Shown in pieces: positions 9,057 to 18,145 of a DNA stretch of 64,000 nt. The stretch covers positions 1-64,000 of the forward strand of contig DASYAL010000052.1 of NCBI GenBank assembly GCA_036501365.1, given 5' to 3'. A model generated the notes under the pieces. The model saw only the letters and a list, made by a program, of their open reading frames with translations. It ran no database searches and was not told where the DNA came from. The stretch's first letter is position 1, and every line of letters begins with the position of its first letter. A program made the position numbers and the translations under genes. This DNA is from CAIKMD01 sp036501365. Its GTDB lineage: Bacteria; Pseudomonadota; Alphaproteobacteria; ATCC43930; CGMCC-115725.

Positions 9057-9212
9057 TCAGCAGCTTTTTGCTTTGCCGGGGCCGACTTCGCCGTGCGGCC
9101 TGAACTCACAATCGCGCAGCTTGTTGTAATCGACAAAAAATTCCCTGATCTCTTCCATGAGATGCGAACGCAATTCTTTGATCGACGTCACGTCGTCATG
9201 CGTCTGCGCATG
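9057..9212 (-). pseudogene. C-terminal fragment resembling inorganic pyrophosphatase
   Basis: Read on the minus strand, the last 50 codons before a TGA at 9057 give a pattern of IKEL, EEIREFFVDYNKL and EFRPHGEVGPGKA. This resembles the end of soluble family I pyrophosphatases, where a helix with FF..Y..L follows the active-site region. None of the catalytic Asp and Lys residues, which lie further upstream, are present. The similarity stops exactly where the recombinase fragment on the other strand begins (9212-9214). It is a gene stub; the family call is from memory of the pattern. Confidence 0.5.
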
Positions 9213-9213
9213 G

Positions 9214-9582
9214 GGCATGCCGCCGCGAGAAGGCGGTCGCTTCCGAGCGGTGCCGATTCCGCTAGATCTTCTCACCGAGATCGAGCACGTCCATCATGTT
9301 CGGGAGGCACAAAATGATCCGGCGCGTGCAACCCTGCGAATATGGAAATGGTGCCGAACAACGGCTTGGCACCACGTTAAGGCTTGTATGGAGGAAGCAA
9401 GTATTTCCGGCCGCAGCGCAACGCCTAAGGGCCTGCGTCACGGCTTTGCGGTGGCGGTTCTGCAGTCCGGCATTCCCATCAATCTGTTAAAAAAGTGGCT
9501 TGGCCACTCCCGCCTCAGCACGACTGAAATCTATGCGGATGCAGTCGGTGCTGAAGAGCAGGCGATCGCGAATAGATTCTAG
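9214..9582 (+). pseudogene. C-terminal fragment of a tyrosine recombinase (phage integrase family)
   Basis: About 120 codons match the second half of a XerC/D-like catalytic domain: REGGRFRAVPIP near the start, then GLRHGF (second catalytic Arg and its His), KKWLGHSRLSTTEIYADA (third-motif His and the Tyr nucleophile) and a TAG stop at 9580. The N-terminal SAM-like domain and the first catalytic Arg region are absent, and no ribosome site precedes it. It cannot be an active recombinase as it stands. It marks past mobile-element activity in this accessory stretch. The following 9583-9828 holds no gene that I can see. Confidence 0.75.
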
Positions 9583-9828
9583 CAGACCTTTCGAAACCAA
9601 AGCTGAAGCATCAGTTACCATGCTCGAAGAGCTCCAAGCCGGCCAATCCGGCAACTTTCCAAGGTCTCCTGACCTTCGTCCTAAAGGGAATTGAACTCGC
9701 CGGATGAAAGCGTTTCCCCGGGGGGTGTTCGAAGGTATGTTTATAGGTGTATTTCATACTACCAAGCGTTGCTCGACAAGACGACGGCTGCTGGATCCGA
9801 ACTCAATTCCTGACTGTTCAAAAGACCG

Positions 9829-10952
9829 ATGATCGAGCCGATCCTCCATGCGCTGGACATGGCTTTTGCCATGGGGTGGGCGATTCTGTGGGCGCTGATC
9901 CTCGGCTTTGCGCTCTCAGGCGTCGTGCAGGCCGTGGTCTCTCACGCCGAAATGAGTCGTCTGCTGCCCGACGATCGGCCGCGGACCATCGCGATCGCCA
10001 CCGCCCTCGGCGCCGCCTCGTCATCGTGCTCCTACGCGGCTGTCGCGTTGGCCCGTTCCATCTTCCGCAAGGGCGGAAATTTCACGGCGGCGATGACGTT
10101 CCAGATGGCGTCGACCAACCTTGTCGCCGAGCTCGGGATCATCCTCGCGGTGCTCATGGGATGGCAATTCACGCTTGCCGAGTTCATCGGGGCGCCGATT
10201 CTCGTCGCCATCATGGTGGTGCTGTTTCGGCTCTTCCTGACGCGGCAGATGATCGATGCGGCGAAAAGCCAAGCCGACAAAGGCGTCGCCGGGCGTATGG
10301 AAGGGCATGCCGCGATGGATATGTCGATCACGGAGAAAGGCTCGATCTGGCACCGCATCTGGTCGGAGGAAGGGCGAACCGCGATCAGCCACTATTTCGT
10401 CATGGATTGGGTATCGATCTGGATCGACATCACGGGCGGCCTCCTCATCGCCGGCGCGCTCGCCGCCTGGGTTCCGCAGGCGTTTTGGCAGGCGTTCTTT
10501 CTCAGCAACCACCCGGTGCTCGCGAGGCTCGCGGGCCGATCATCGGTCCGTTCGTCGCGATCGTTTCTTTCGTATGCTCGGTCGGAAACGTGCCGCTGGC
10601 CGCAGTGCTGTGGAACGGAGGCGCAAGCTTTGGCGGCGTCATTGCTTTCATTTTCGCCGATTTGATCGTGCTGCCGATCCTCGACATCTACCGCCGCTAT
10701 TACGGGCTGAAGATGTCCTTCTTTCTTCTCGTTATTTTCTATGCGGCGATGGCCGGTGCGGCGCTGATCGTGGAATTTCTTTTCGGTGCGCTTGGTCTCG
10801 TCCCGAGCGCGCATCAGCCGCAGATCGTCGAGGCGTCGATTTCCTGGAATTACACGACGATCCTCAACATCGTCTTTCTCGCGCTCGCCGCCGTGCTGGT
10901 GTGGCGCTTTTTCCGGACCGGCGGACCGGCGATGCTCCGCATGATGAATTGA
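9829..10952 (+). pseudogene. YraQ/UPF0718-type permease, interrupted by a frameshift
   Basis: Two frames together encode one permease. The first (ATG 9829) gives about 235 residues with an SSSCSYAAVALARS motif and several membrane helices. The second runs to a TGA at 10950 with GPIIGPFVAIVSFVCSVGNVP, FIFADLIVLPILD and two more helices. The switch lies at about 10531-10536, where one missing base (possibly a G in the GGG run) would restore a single frame of about 374 residues. UPF0718 permeases often sit near metal and arsenic genes, but their substrates are poorly known. It is followed closely by a GDCCVxC-like protein. Whether the frameshift is real or a sequence error cannot be decided here. 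Confidence 0.75.
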
Positions 10953-10985
10953 TGAATGATGCCCGCGAACCCCAGGACGAGTTCG

Positions 10986-11201
10986 ATGGAAATGCCGGCC
11001 ATACAATGGGAATGCACGCTGACCTGCCCGCAATGCGGGTGGCAGGCGCAGGAACGCATGCCTGCCGATGCCTGCGAATTCTTCTACGCGTGCAAAGGAT
11101 GCGGCACCGTTCTCAAGCCGCTCGCCGGCCATTGCTGCGTCTTCTGCTCCTACGGCTCAGTGCCATGCCCGCCCGTCCAGCAGGCTCGGCGCAAGGCATA
11201 G
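10986..11201 (+). CDS. GDCCVxC-like small Cys-rich protein
   Basis: Starting at the ATG at 10986 (AGGA eight bases upstream) the protein has 71 residues with eight cysteines. The N-terminal half has a CPQCG knuckle and a C-x2-C pair (CKGCG), probably a zinc ribbon. The C-terminal GHCCVFCSYGSVPCPP matches the GDCCVxC motif of a family that includes selenoproteins; here Asp is replaced by His and all redox positions are Cys. Family members are often found by mercury, arsenic or other metal genes. Here it follows a YraQ-type permease by about 35 bases, so a joint role in thiol or metal handling is a fair inference. Confidence 0.75.
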   Translation: MEMPAIQWECTLTCPQCGWQAQERMPADACEFFYACKGCGTVLKPLAGHCCVFCSYGSVPCPPVQQARRKA

Positions 11202-11219
11202 CACCATCTGCGACTACGC

Positions 11220-11843
11220 TCAGGCCGACGTCTTCATAAAGATTGCGGCGTAATGGTAGGGCGGCAACTCGACGAGGCGGGTGAGCTCAAGGCTCGCGGG
11301 GTGGACGGCCGCGGCAACATCGCGGGGTTCCATGCGCAACCCCGTGCCTGGCCCGCGCGGCTGACCGAGCACCGTGGTCTCCTCGCGTGGCCGTCGATGC
11401 CAATTTATGACGATGAACCGTCCGTCCGGCTTCAGCGCCGCGGCAACAGCCTTTGCGAGCCGTCCTTTCTCCGGGACACCGTGAAAAGTATTGGCCATAA
11501 GGACGAGATCGACCGGCTGGTCGATGACCGCGGCCAGATCGTAGGCATCTCCAAGGACAAATTCGCAATTTTTGGCGCCGAGTTCGGCGAGGTTTGCACT
11601 CGCGCACGCGATCATCTTGGGATCGAGATCGATCGCGATGACCTGCAGCGCCAGCCGTGCCAGCGCACCTGTAAAAAGCCCGTCGCCGCAGCAAAGATCG
11701 ACGATGAGCGGCGTACCCGGCTCGATGGCGACGGAAGCCATCGTATCGGCGGGATTCGGCCAAAGAACCTGCCACCAGTCGGAATCCGGCATCGATGTCG
11801 CCGGATAGAATGCCGATGACATGCTGTGCCTATCGTCCGTCAC
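11220..11843 (-). CDS. class I SAM-dependent methyltransferase
   Basis: This 207-residue protein has the SAM-binding motif I VDLCCGDGLFTGALA (about 47-62), an acidic end of strand 2 (AIDLDPKM, near 70-77), GDAYDL near 98-103 and motif IV-like DLVLMANTFHGVP near 112-124. The fold is Rossmann-like without a signal peptide. The acceptor substrate is unknown. It is convergent with the Cys-rich protein and separated from it by only 18 bases, so it may share the same accessory cluster. The ATG at 11843 was taken because the preceding codons do not extend the family pattern. Confidence 0.8.
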   Translation of the reverse strand: MTDDRHSMSSAFYPATSMPDSDWWQVLWPNPADTMASVAIEPGTPLIVDLCCGDGLFTGALARLALQVIAIDLDPKMIACASANLAELGAKNCEFVLGDAYDLAAVIDQPVDLVLMANTFHGVPEKGRLAKAVAAALKPDGRFIVINWHRRPREETTVLGQPRGPGTGLRMEPRDVAAAVHPASLELTRLVELPPYHYAAIFMKTSA

Positions 11844-12324
11844 TGCACCATTGGTCTCGCGATGCCTTGATACATGAACATCGCCACCTTTGGGCCTTTC
11901 ATTTTCGCGCTAGCGCGAACGAACCGCTCTGATCCTGTACTCGAAATTGGGTCCGGCGATCTCGGCGCCACAGTGGTCGAAATCTCCACCGCGGACCGCC
12001 ACGCGGAGAAAGCGCCGATCTAGATCCTCATTCCTTCCGGCCAAGGCTCACCAAATGACGGTCACAATGTGGGTTGGCAGACGAATTCGCGATCCGGGAC
12101 TGCCGGGTCGCGTCACCCGGGGCGCACCCGCCAGACTAGGCGGCGAACAAGAGCATTCGCCGGTCTGGGGACTTCTCTTCGAGGCGCGGTGGCAAGCCGG
12201 CTAAAGAGATCTTCCCGATCATAGTGGCTCAATGGCACGGCCCCAGCCTGTCAAAAAATGCTACCCAGAACGCTACTCAGGACCGTACCCCGGAGGCCGC
12301 TATCCACTAAGTGGTTGATGGGAC
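11844..12324. other. intergenic region, no clear gene
   Basis: This 480-base stretch lies between the methyltransferase start and the tRNA gene. One short frame (11874-12023, 49 residues, with VLEIGSGDLGATVVEIS) has weak protein-like character and no good ribosome site; I do not call it. Nothing else is supported. Confidence 0.4.
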
Positions 12325-12400
<76 letters not shown>

Positions 12401-12428
12401 GCCCAAGCGGCGCGTCGTTGCGCGCGCC

Positions 12429-12446
12429 GGCCTTCATTTGAAGGCC
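12429..12446. repeat. inverted repeat between rodA and tRNA-Lys
   Basis: GGCCTTCATTTGAAGGCC is a perfect palindrome with 8-bp arms, 30 bases after the rodA stop on the minus strand. It could act as a transcription stop for the cell-shape operon, but no T-run follows in the minus direction, so a terminator role is only possible. Confidence 0.4.
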
Positions 12447-12477
12447 GCGGGCTTATAACAAGCCATCCTGTGCTTGT

Positions 12478-13626
12478 CTATTCCTCGCCACCGCGACCGA
12501 GCCGCAGATCGCGATGGACGTAAACGCTCATCAGCAGGCCGAAACCGAACATCACCGTGAGCATGGCCGTGCCGCCATAGGAAATGAGCGGCAAAGGCAC
12601 GCCGACCACCGGAATGAGGCCCATCACCATCGCCGTGTTGATGAAAACGTAGAGGAACACGTTGACGGTGATGCCGAGCGCGAGGAGGCGGCCGAAGTTG
12701 CTACGGCTGCGGAAGGCGATGGCGAAGCCGTAGACGAAGACGAGGGTATAGGCGAGCAGCAGCACGATCCCGCCGATGAGGCCGAATTCCTCTGCCAGCA
12801 TCGTGAAGATGAAGTCGGTCTGCTTTTCCGGCAGGAAATCGAGATGCGCCTGGCTGCCGAGCATGAAGCCCTTGCCGAAGAGTCCGCCCGAACCGATCGC
12901 GATCTTCGATTGCAGGCTGTGATAGCCGGCGCCGAGCGGATCGTTTTCGGGATCGAGGAAGGTATAGATGCGGTTTCTCTGGTAGTCGCGCAGGAAGCGC
13001 CAAGCGACCGGCACGGCGCTCGCGGCGCCAGCGAACACCACCGCGAACTTCCACCACCGCACCCCGGCGATGAAGAACATCGCGCCACCGCTCAGCACCA
13101 GCATCATGGCGGTGCCGAGATCGGGCTGTTTCAAGACGAGCGCGGCCGGCACCAGAATGAGCAGCGTCGGGATGATGAGCCGGATCGGCCGGCCGATCTC
13201 TTCGACGGAAAGGATGCTGAAATACCGCGCCAGGGCGAGCACGAGGGCGATCTTCATAAATTCGGATGGCTGCAGCTGGATGATGCCGAGATCGATCCAG
13301 CGCTGCGCGCCCATGCCAACCGCGCCGCGGATCTCGACGACGATCAACAGGACGATGGCGCCGGCATAGATGGCATAGGCAAAACGCAGCCAGAAGCGCA
13401 GATCGACGGTCGCGACCAGGATCATGATCACGACGCTGACGGCGTAACGCGCCGCTTGCTTACTCGCCCAGGGCTGCCAATGACCGTTCGCCGCCGAATA
13501 GAGCATCGCAAAGCCCATCGCGGCGATGCAGGTCAGGAGCACCAGCAGGCCCCAATTGATGCCGAGCACCTTGAGTGCGAGGCTCGAGCGGGGCGCGTCG
13601 CGGTCGAGAGCGGAATGAGTCGTCAC
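12478..13626 (-). CDS. rodA: rod-shape peptidoglycan glycosyltransferase RodA
   Basis: This 382-residue SEDS-family membrane protein has about ten hydrophobic helices. Family marks are KQAARYA in the early part, GAQRWIDLGIIQLQPSEFMK near 113-132, KQPDLGTA near 167-174 and the C-terminal MGLIPVVGVPLPLISYGGTA. RodA polymerises glycan strands during cell elongation, working with the transpeptidase PBP2 encoded directly upstream. The start is GTG at 13626, overlapping the mrdA stop by four bases (GTGA), so the two are translationally coupled. It is the last gene of the shape operon before the tRNA. Confidence 0.96.
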   Translation of the reverse strand: MTTHSALDRDAPRSSLALKVLGINWGLLVLLTCIAAMGFAMLYSAANGHWQPWASKQAARYAVSVVIMILVATVDLRFWLRFAYAIYAGAIVLLIVVEIRGAVGMGAQRWIDLGIIQLQPSEFMKIALVLALARYFSILSVEEIGRPIRLIIPTLLILVPAALVLKQPDLGTAMMLVLSGGAMFFIAGVRWWKFAVVFAGAASAVPVAWRFLRDYQRNRIYTFLDPENDPLGAGYHSLQSKIAIGSGGLFGKGFMLGSQAHLDFLPEKQTDFIFTMLAEEFGLIGGIVLLLAYTLVFVYGFAIAFRSRSNFGRLLALGITVNVFLYVFINTAMVMGLIPVVGVPLPLISYGGTAMLTVMFGFGLLMSVYVHRDLRLGRGGEE

Positions 13627-15542
13627 TTATTCGTTCCGAGCGCAAGAGTGGTGGGCGGCGCGCCGAAAGGCTGGTCGGGTACCCGCCGCAGAGGATCGCG
13701 TTTTTGCGCCTCGAGCAGGACGTCGTGGCAGATCGGCGCCGCGACCGCGCCGCCCTCGCCACCCGAGGCGCCGCCATGCTCAACGACGACGGCGCAGACA
13801 TAGCGCGGCGCGCTATAGGGCGCGAAGCCGATGAACAGTGCGTGGTCGCGTTCCTTCCACGGCACGCTTTGACCGGTGAGATGGCCGTGCTCGCGCTCGG
13901 CCTCGCTGTAGTGATGGACCTGCGCGGTGCCGGTCTTGCCCGCCATCGCCATCGTCGGATCGGGAATGCGGGCGCCATAGCCGGTGCCGTGCGGCTCGTT
14001 GACGACCGCAAACATGCCTTCGCGCACCAACTCGAGATGGGCGTCTTGCACGCCGAGCGAATCGAAATCGGCCTCGATCCCGCTCGGTAACGGGCTCGAT
14101 GCGGTCATAACGCCCTGCTTGCGCACGAGATGCGGCATCACCGCGCGTCCGGTGGCGAGCCGCGCCGCGTAGGTCGCGAGCTGCAGCGGCGTGACCGAGA
14201 CAAAGCTCTGCCCGATGCCGCAGCTGATGGTCTCGCCGCGCTGCCACGGCACGCCCGTCGTCGCCATTTTCCAGGCGCGCGTCGGAATGAGGCCGGTCTT
14301 CTCGCCGGGTATATCGATGCCCAGCTTCACGCCGAGCCCGAAGCGGTTGGCCATCGTCGCGATCTTGTCGATGCCGAGTAGATCGGCGGTGTGATAGAAG
14401 AACACGTCGCAGGATTCGGGAATCGCGCGCCGCAGCGATAGCGTGCCGTGGCCGCCTTTCTTCCAGCAGTGGAAGACCGAATTGCCGAGCTGGAACGTGC
14501 CGGGACAGTAGAACTCCGTATCCGCCGTCAGCACGCCGTTCTCGAGACCGGCCATTGCCACCAGCAGCTTGAAGGTCGAGCCCGGCGCATAGGTGCCGCT
14601 GATCGCCTTGTTGCTGAGCGGGTTGAGCGGGTCGCTGATCAGCTGCTGCCACATCGCCGGCGTAAGGCCGGCGGAAAAGGCGCCGGGATCGAAGCTCGGG
14701 GTCGAAGCCATCACCAGCACTTCGCCGGTCCAGGCGTCGAGCACCACGCAGGAGGCGCTACCCTGGGCAGTGCAGCGCTTCACCGCGAGATCTTGCAGCT
14801 CCATGTCGATCGAGAGCGAAAGGTCCTGGCCGGGGAGCCCCTCCTCGCGCGCGAGCTCGCGCACCACGCGGCCGAAGGCGTTGACCTCGACCTGGCTGGT
14901 GCCGGCGGTACCGCGCAGATCGAGATCGTAGGCTTTCTCGATGCCGCTCTTGCCGATGCGGAAATCCGGCAGCTCCAATAGCGGGTCGTCGCCGCTGAGA
15001 TCGTCCTCGGACACGGCGGCGACGTAGCCGACCGTGTGCGAGATCTCGTCGCCGAACGGGTAATAGCGGGTCAGGGCCTGCTCGATCGAGACGCCCGGCA
15101 GCTCGAGCGTGTTGACCTCGATACGCGCCATCTCGTCCCAGCTCAGATCCTCACGCAGCACCACCGGCACGAAGCTCAACTTGCTGCGGATATCGCGCTG
15201 CACGCGGCGGCGGTCGGCATCGGTGAGCGTCACCAGCGAGGCGACGGCGTCGAGCGTCGCCTGGATGTCGCCCGCCTGCTCGGCGACGAGCACGGCGCGG
15301 AAAGTCGGCTTGTTGGCGGCTAGCGGCACGCCGAACCGGTCGAGGATCCGGCCGCGCGGCGGTGCCAGCAACCGGATGTTGATGCGATTCTCGTCCGCCT
15401 GCATCGCATAGCGGTCGGCCTGCACCACCTGCAGGTAATAGAGCCGGCCGGCGATCGTGCCGAGGAGGGCGAGCTGCCCGCCGGCGAGCATGATCGCGCG
15501 CCGGGTCAGGAGTTTGCTGCGGTCCTTCTCCTTCTTGGCCAT
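13623..15542 (-). CDS. mrdA: penicillin-binding protein 2 (transpeptidase)
   Basis: The 639 residues show a short cytoplasmic tail, one membrane anchor (about 17-37), a dimerisation/pedestal domain starting with PPRGRILDRFG (61-71) and a transpeptidase domain. Active-site motifs are STFK at 322-325 (nucleophile Ser322), SCD in PESCDVFFY and KTGTAQ near 540. This is the D,D-transpeptidase of the elongasome that crosslinks lateral-wall peptidoglycan with RodA as polymerase partner. It follows mreD by three bases and overlaps rodA by four, within the operon mreB-mreC-mreD-mrdA-rodA. The length is usual for the family. Confidence 0.97.
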   Translation of the reverse strand: MAKKEKDRSKLLTRRAIMLAGGQLALLGTIAGRLYYLQVVQADRYAMQADENRINIRLLAPPRGRILDRFGVPLAANKPTFRAVLVAEQAGDIQATLDAVASLVTLTDADRRRVQRDIRSKLSFVPVVLREDLSWDEMARIEVNTLELPGVSIEQALTRYYPFGDEISHTVGYVAAVSEDDLSGDDPLLELPDFRIGKSGIEKAYDLDLRGTAGTSQVEVNAFGRVVRELAREEGLPGQDLSLSIDMELQDLAVKRCTAQGSASCVVLDAWTGEVLVMASTPSFDPGAFSAGLTPAMWQQLISDPLNPLSNKAISGTYAPGSTFKLLVAMAGLENGVLTADTEFYCPGTFQLGNSVFHCWKKGGHGTLSLRRAIPESCDVFFYHTADLLGIDKIATMANRFGLGVKLGIDIPGEKTGLIPTRAWKMATTGVPWQRGETISCGIGQSFVSVTPLQLATYAARLATGRAVMPHLVRKQGVMTASSPLPSGIEADFDSLGVQDAHLELVREGMFAVVNEPHGTGYGARIPDPTMAMAGKTGTAQVHHYSEAEREHGHLTGQSVPWKERDHALFIGFAPYSAPRYVCAVVVEHGGASGGEGGAVAAPICHDVLLEAQKRDPLRRVPDQPFGAPPTTLALGTNK

Positions 15543-15545
15543 CGC

Positions 15546-16061
15546 TCAGGCCCGCACCAGGAAAGCGCGCTGCGCGCGCGCCAGGACGTAGCTCGCGGCC
15601 GGGTAGCAAGCGACGGTCAGCACCGCCTGGAAGACGAAGGGACGCAGATCGATCAGCGCGCCATGGATCGCGCTCACCGTCGCCCAAAACAGGACGAAGA
15701 CGCCGACCGCGAGGACGAGGAAGCCTAGCCATACGATCGTGAAGGGGCGGTTGATGAAGAGCTTGCGCTGGCTCATCACCGCGGCGCGCCCCAGTAGGAA
15801 AATCAGTGCCGACAGCCCGACGTAGGGCGTGCCATTGAGTAGGTCGAGCAGCAGGCCGGCGGCGAAGATGGCGCTCAAGGGCAAGAGATCGGGGCGGTAG
15901 ACCGTCCAGTGGAACACCGCCATCAACGCGAAGGCCGGCATCACCACGGCAAAGCCCGGCAGATTGAGCGGAACGATCGACAGGAACGCGAACAGCACCG
16001 TCGTCAGGAACGGCACTAGTCGGCCGGGGTAGCCGATATCGCGTTGCAGGGCGATGGGCAT
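15546..16061 (-). CDS. mreD: rod shape-determining protein MreD
   Basis: This 171-residue hydrophobic protein has about five membrane segments and the GLLLDLLNGTPYVGLSAL stretch (near 68-85), which matches the D-L-x-G-x-P-x-G core of MreD. It sits in the inner membrane and connects MreC, PBP2 and RodA to the MreB filaments. It lies between mreC (15 bases upstream) and mrdA (three bases downstream) on the same strand. MreD sequences vary greatly, so the operon position carries much of the weight. Confidence 0.9.
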   Translation of the reverse strand: MPIALQRDIGYPGRLVPFLTTVLFAFLSIVPLNLPGFAVVMPAFALMAVFHWTVYRPDLLPLSAIFAAGLLLDLLNGTPYVGLSALIFLLGRAAVMSQRKLFINRPFTIVWLGFLVLAVGVFVLFWATVSAIHGALIDLRPFVFQAVLTVACYPAASYVLARAQRAFLVRA

Positions 16062-16076
16062 CGCACCGTCACCCGA

Positions 16077-16994
16077 TCATCGCAGCGTATCGGCCGACTT
16101 CGCCGACCTGGCCGACGCACGCGGCGGCGGCACCGCGCTTTGCGGCAAGACGCCCGAGAGTCCGAAATCGACGATACGCAAAACCTCGAGCCGCGACAGC
16201 TCGGCATAGGGCTCGACGCGGATCACCCCGTTCGCCACCGAAGAGACGACGCCGACCGGTAAGCCCGGCGGGAAGACGCCCCCGGCGCCGATGGTCACGA
16301 CGCGCTCACCGACCGCGACTTCGACATTCGACGGCAGATAGACCAGCCGCGGCTGTTCGGAATTGTCCCCGTCGAGCACGGCATGCTGGTGATTGTCTTC
16401 GAGCTCGACCGGAATATGGGAGTTGAGATCGGTCAAAAGCAGCACCCGCGCCGTCCGCGTGCCGACCTCGGCGACGCGGCCGACGAGGCCTTCGCCGGCG
16501 AGCGCCGCCTGGCCGCGCGCCACGCCGTCGCTGCTGCCTGCGTCGATCAGCACGTTGCGAGCGAAAGCACCGCCCGAATTGGCGATTACCTGGGCGCTCA
16601 GCGAATGTATCGTATTCTGCGGCTGAAATTTGGTCAGGTCGCGCAGCTCGGCGTTCTCGGTCTCGAGGCGTCGCGCGACCTCTTGCCATTGCAGGAGACG
16701 CGCGTTCTCCTCGCGAAGCTGGGTATTCTCGCGGTTGACCTCGATCGCTTTCGAAACCGCTTGGACGCCGCTCGTTACCGCCGCGACCGGCTGGCCGATC
16801 GCTTCGAGGATCGGCGCCATGTGATCGGCGACGACGGCATGCAAATCGTCATAGAGCAGCAGGTCGGTCTTGCCGAACAAGACCATGACCGCCGAAACAA
16901 GGACGAGGAAAGGAAGCGCAAGACGCTGCGCGGCTGCTCTGACGGGCGCTGAGATACGCATCCGAAAATCCGTCTCGCTTCCTAAAAACTCCAC
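16077..16994 (-). CDS. mreC: rod shape-determining protein MreC
   Basis: The 305 residues show a cytoplasmic N-terminus, one membrane anchor (about 23-45), a coiled coil (about 80-115, with VNRENTQLREENARLLQ) and the beta-barrel MreC domain, with VIANSGGAFARNVLIDAGSSDGV near 132-155 and GRVAEVGTRTARVLLLTD following. The C-terminal tail is low in complexity (PPRASARSAKSA). MreC is a periplasmic scaffold that contacts PBP2. It sits 37 bases downstream of mreB. Confidence 0.95.
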   Translation of the reverse strand: MEFLGSETDFRMRISAPVRAAAQRLALPFLVLVSAVMVLFGKTDLLLYDDLHAVVADHMAPILEAIGQPVAAVTSGVQAVSKAIEVNRENTQLREENARLLQWQEVARRLETENAELRDLTKFQPQNTIHSLSAQVIANSGGAFARNVLIDAGSSDGVARGQAALAGEGLVGRVAEVGTRTARVLLLTDLNSHIPVELEDNHQHAVLDGDNSEQPRLVYLPSNVEVAVGERVVTIGAGGVFPPGLPVGVVSSVANGVIRVEPYAELSRLEVLRIVDFGLSGVLPQSAVPPPRASARSAKSADTLR

Positions 16995-17031
16995 TCTCGG
17001 GGCTGACGGCGAGCCGCCAGCCCCTCACTAC

Positions 17032-18072
<1,041 letters not shown>

Positions 18073-18145
18073 AGTCCCCATCACCCCCGCCGATGAGATG
18101 CCACGGCGGCGGTCCGGCGGGACCGCCACTCGCGTGCTTGCCGCG

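Noticed and set aside
9734..9763. GGTATG...CATACTACC dyad before the YraQ gene as an operator
   Set aside because: Only five bases pair cleanly across a wide gap; too weak to list as a feature.
10986..11201. Selenocysteine in the GDCCVxC-like protein
   Set aside because: The family includes selenoproteins, but all key positions here are TGC/TGT Cys codons with no in-frame TGA.
12514..13803. 429-codon plus-strand open frame opposite rodA/mrdA
   Set aside because: His/Glu/Arg-rich shadow with no domain; RodA and PBP2 on the minus strand are certain.
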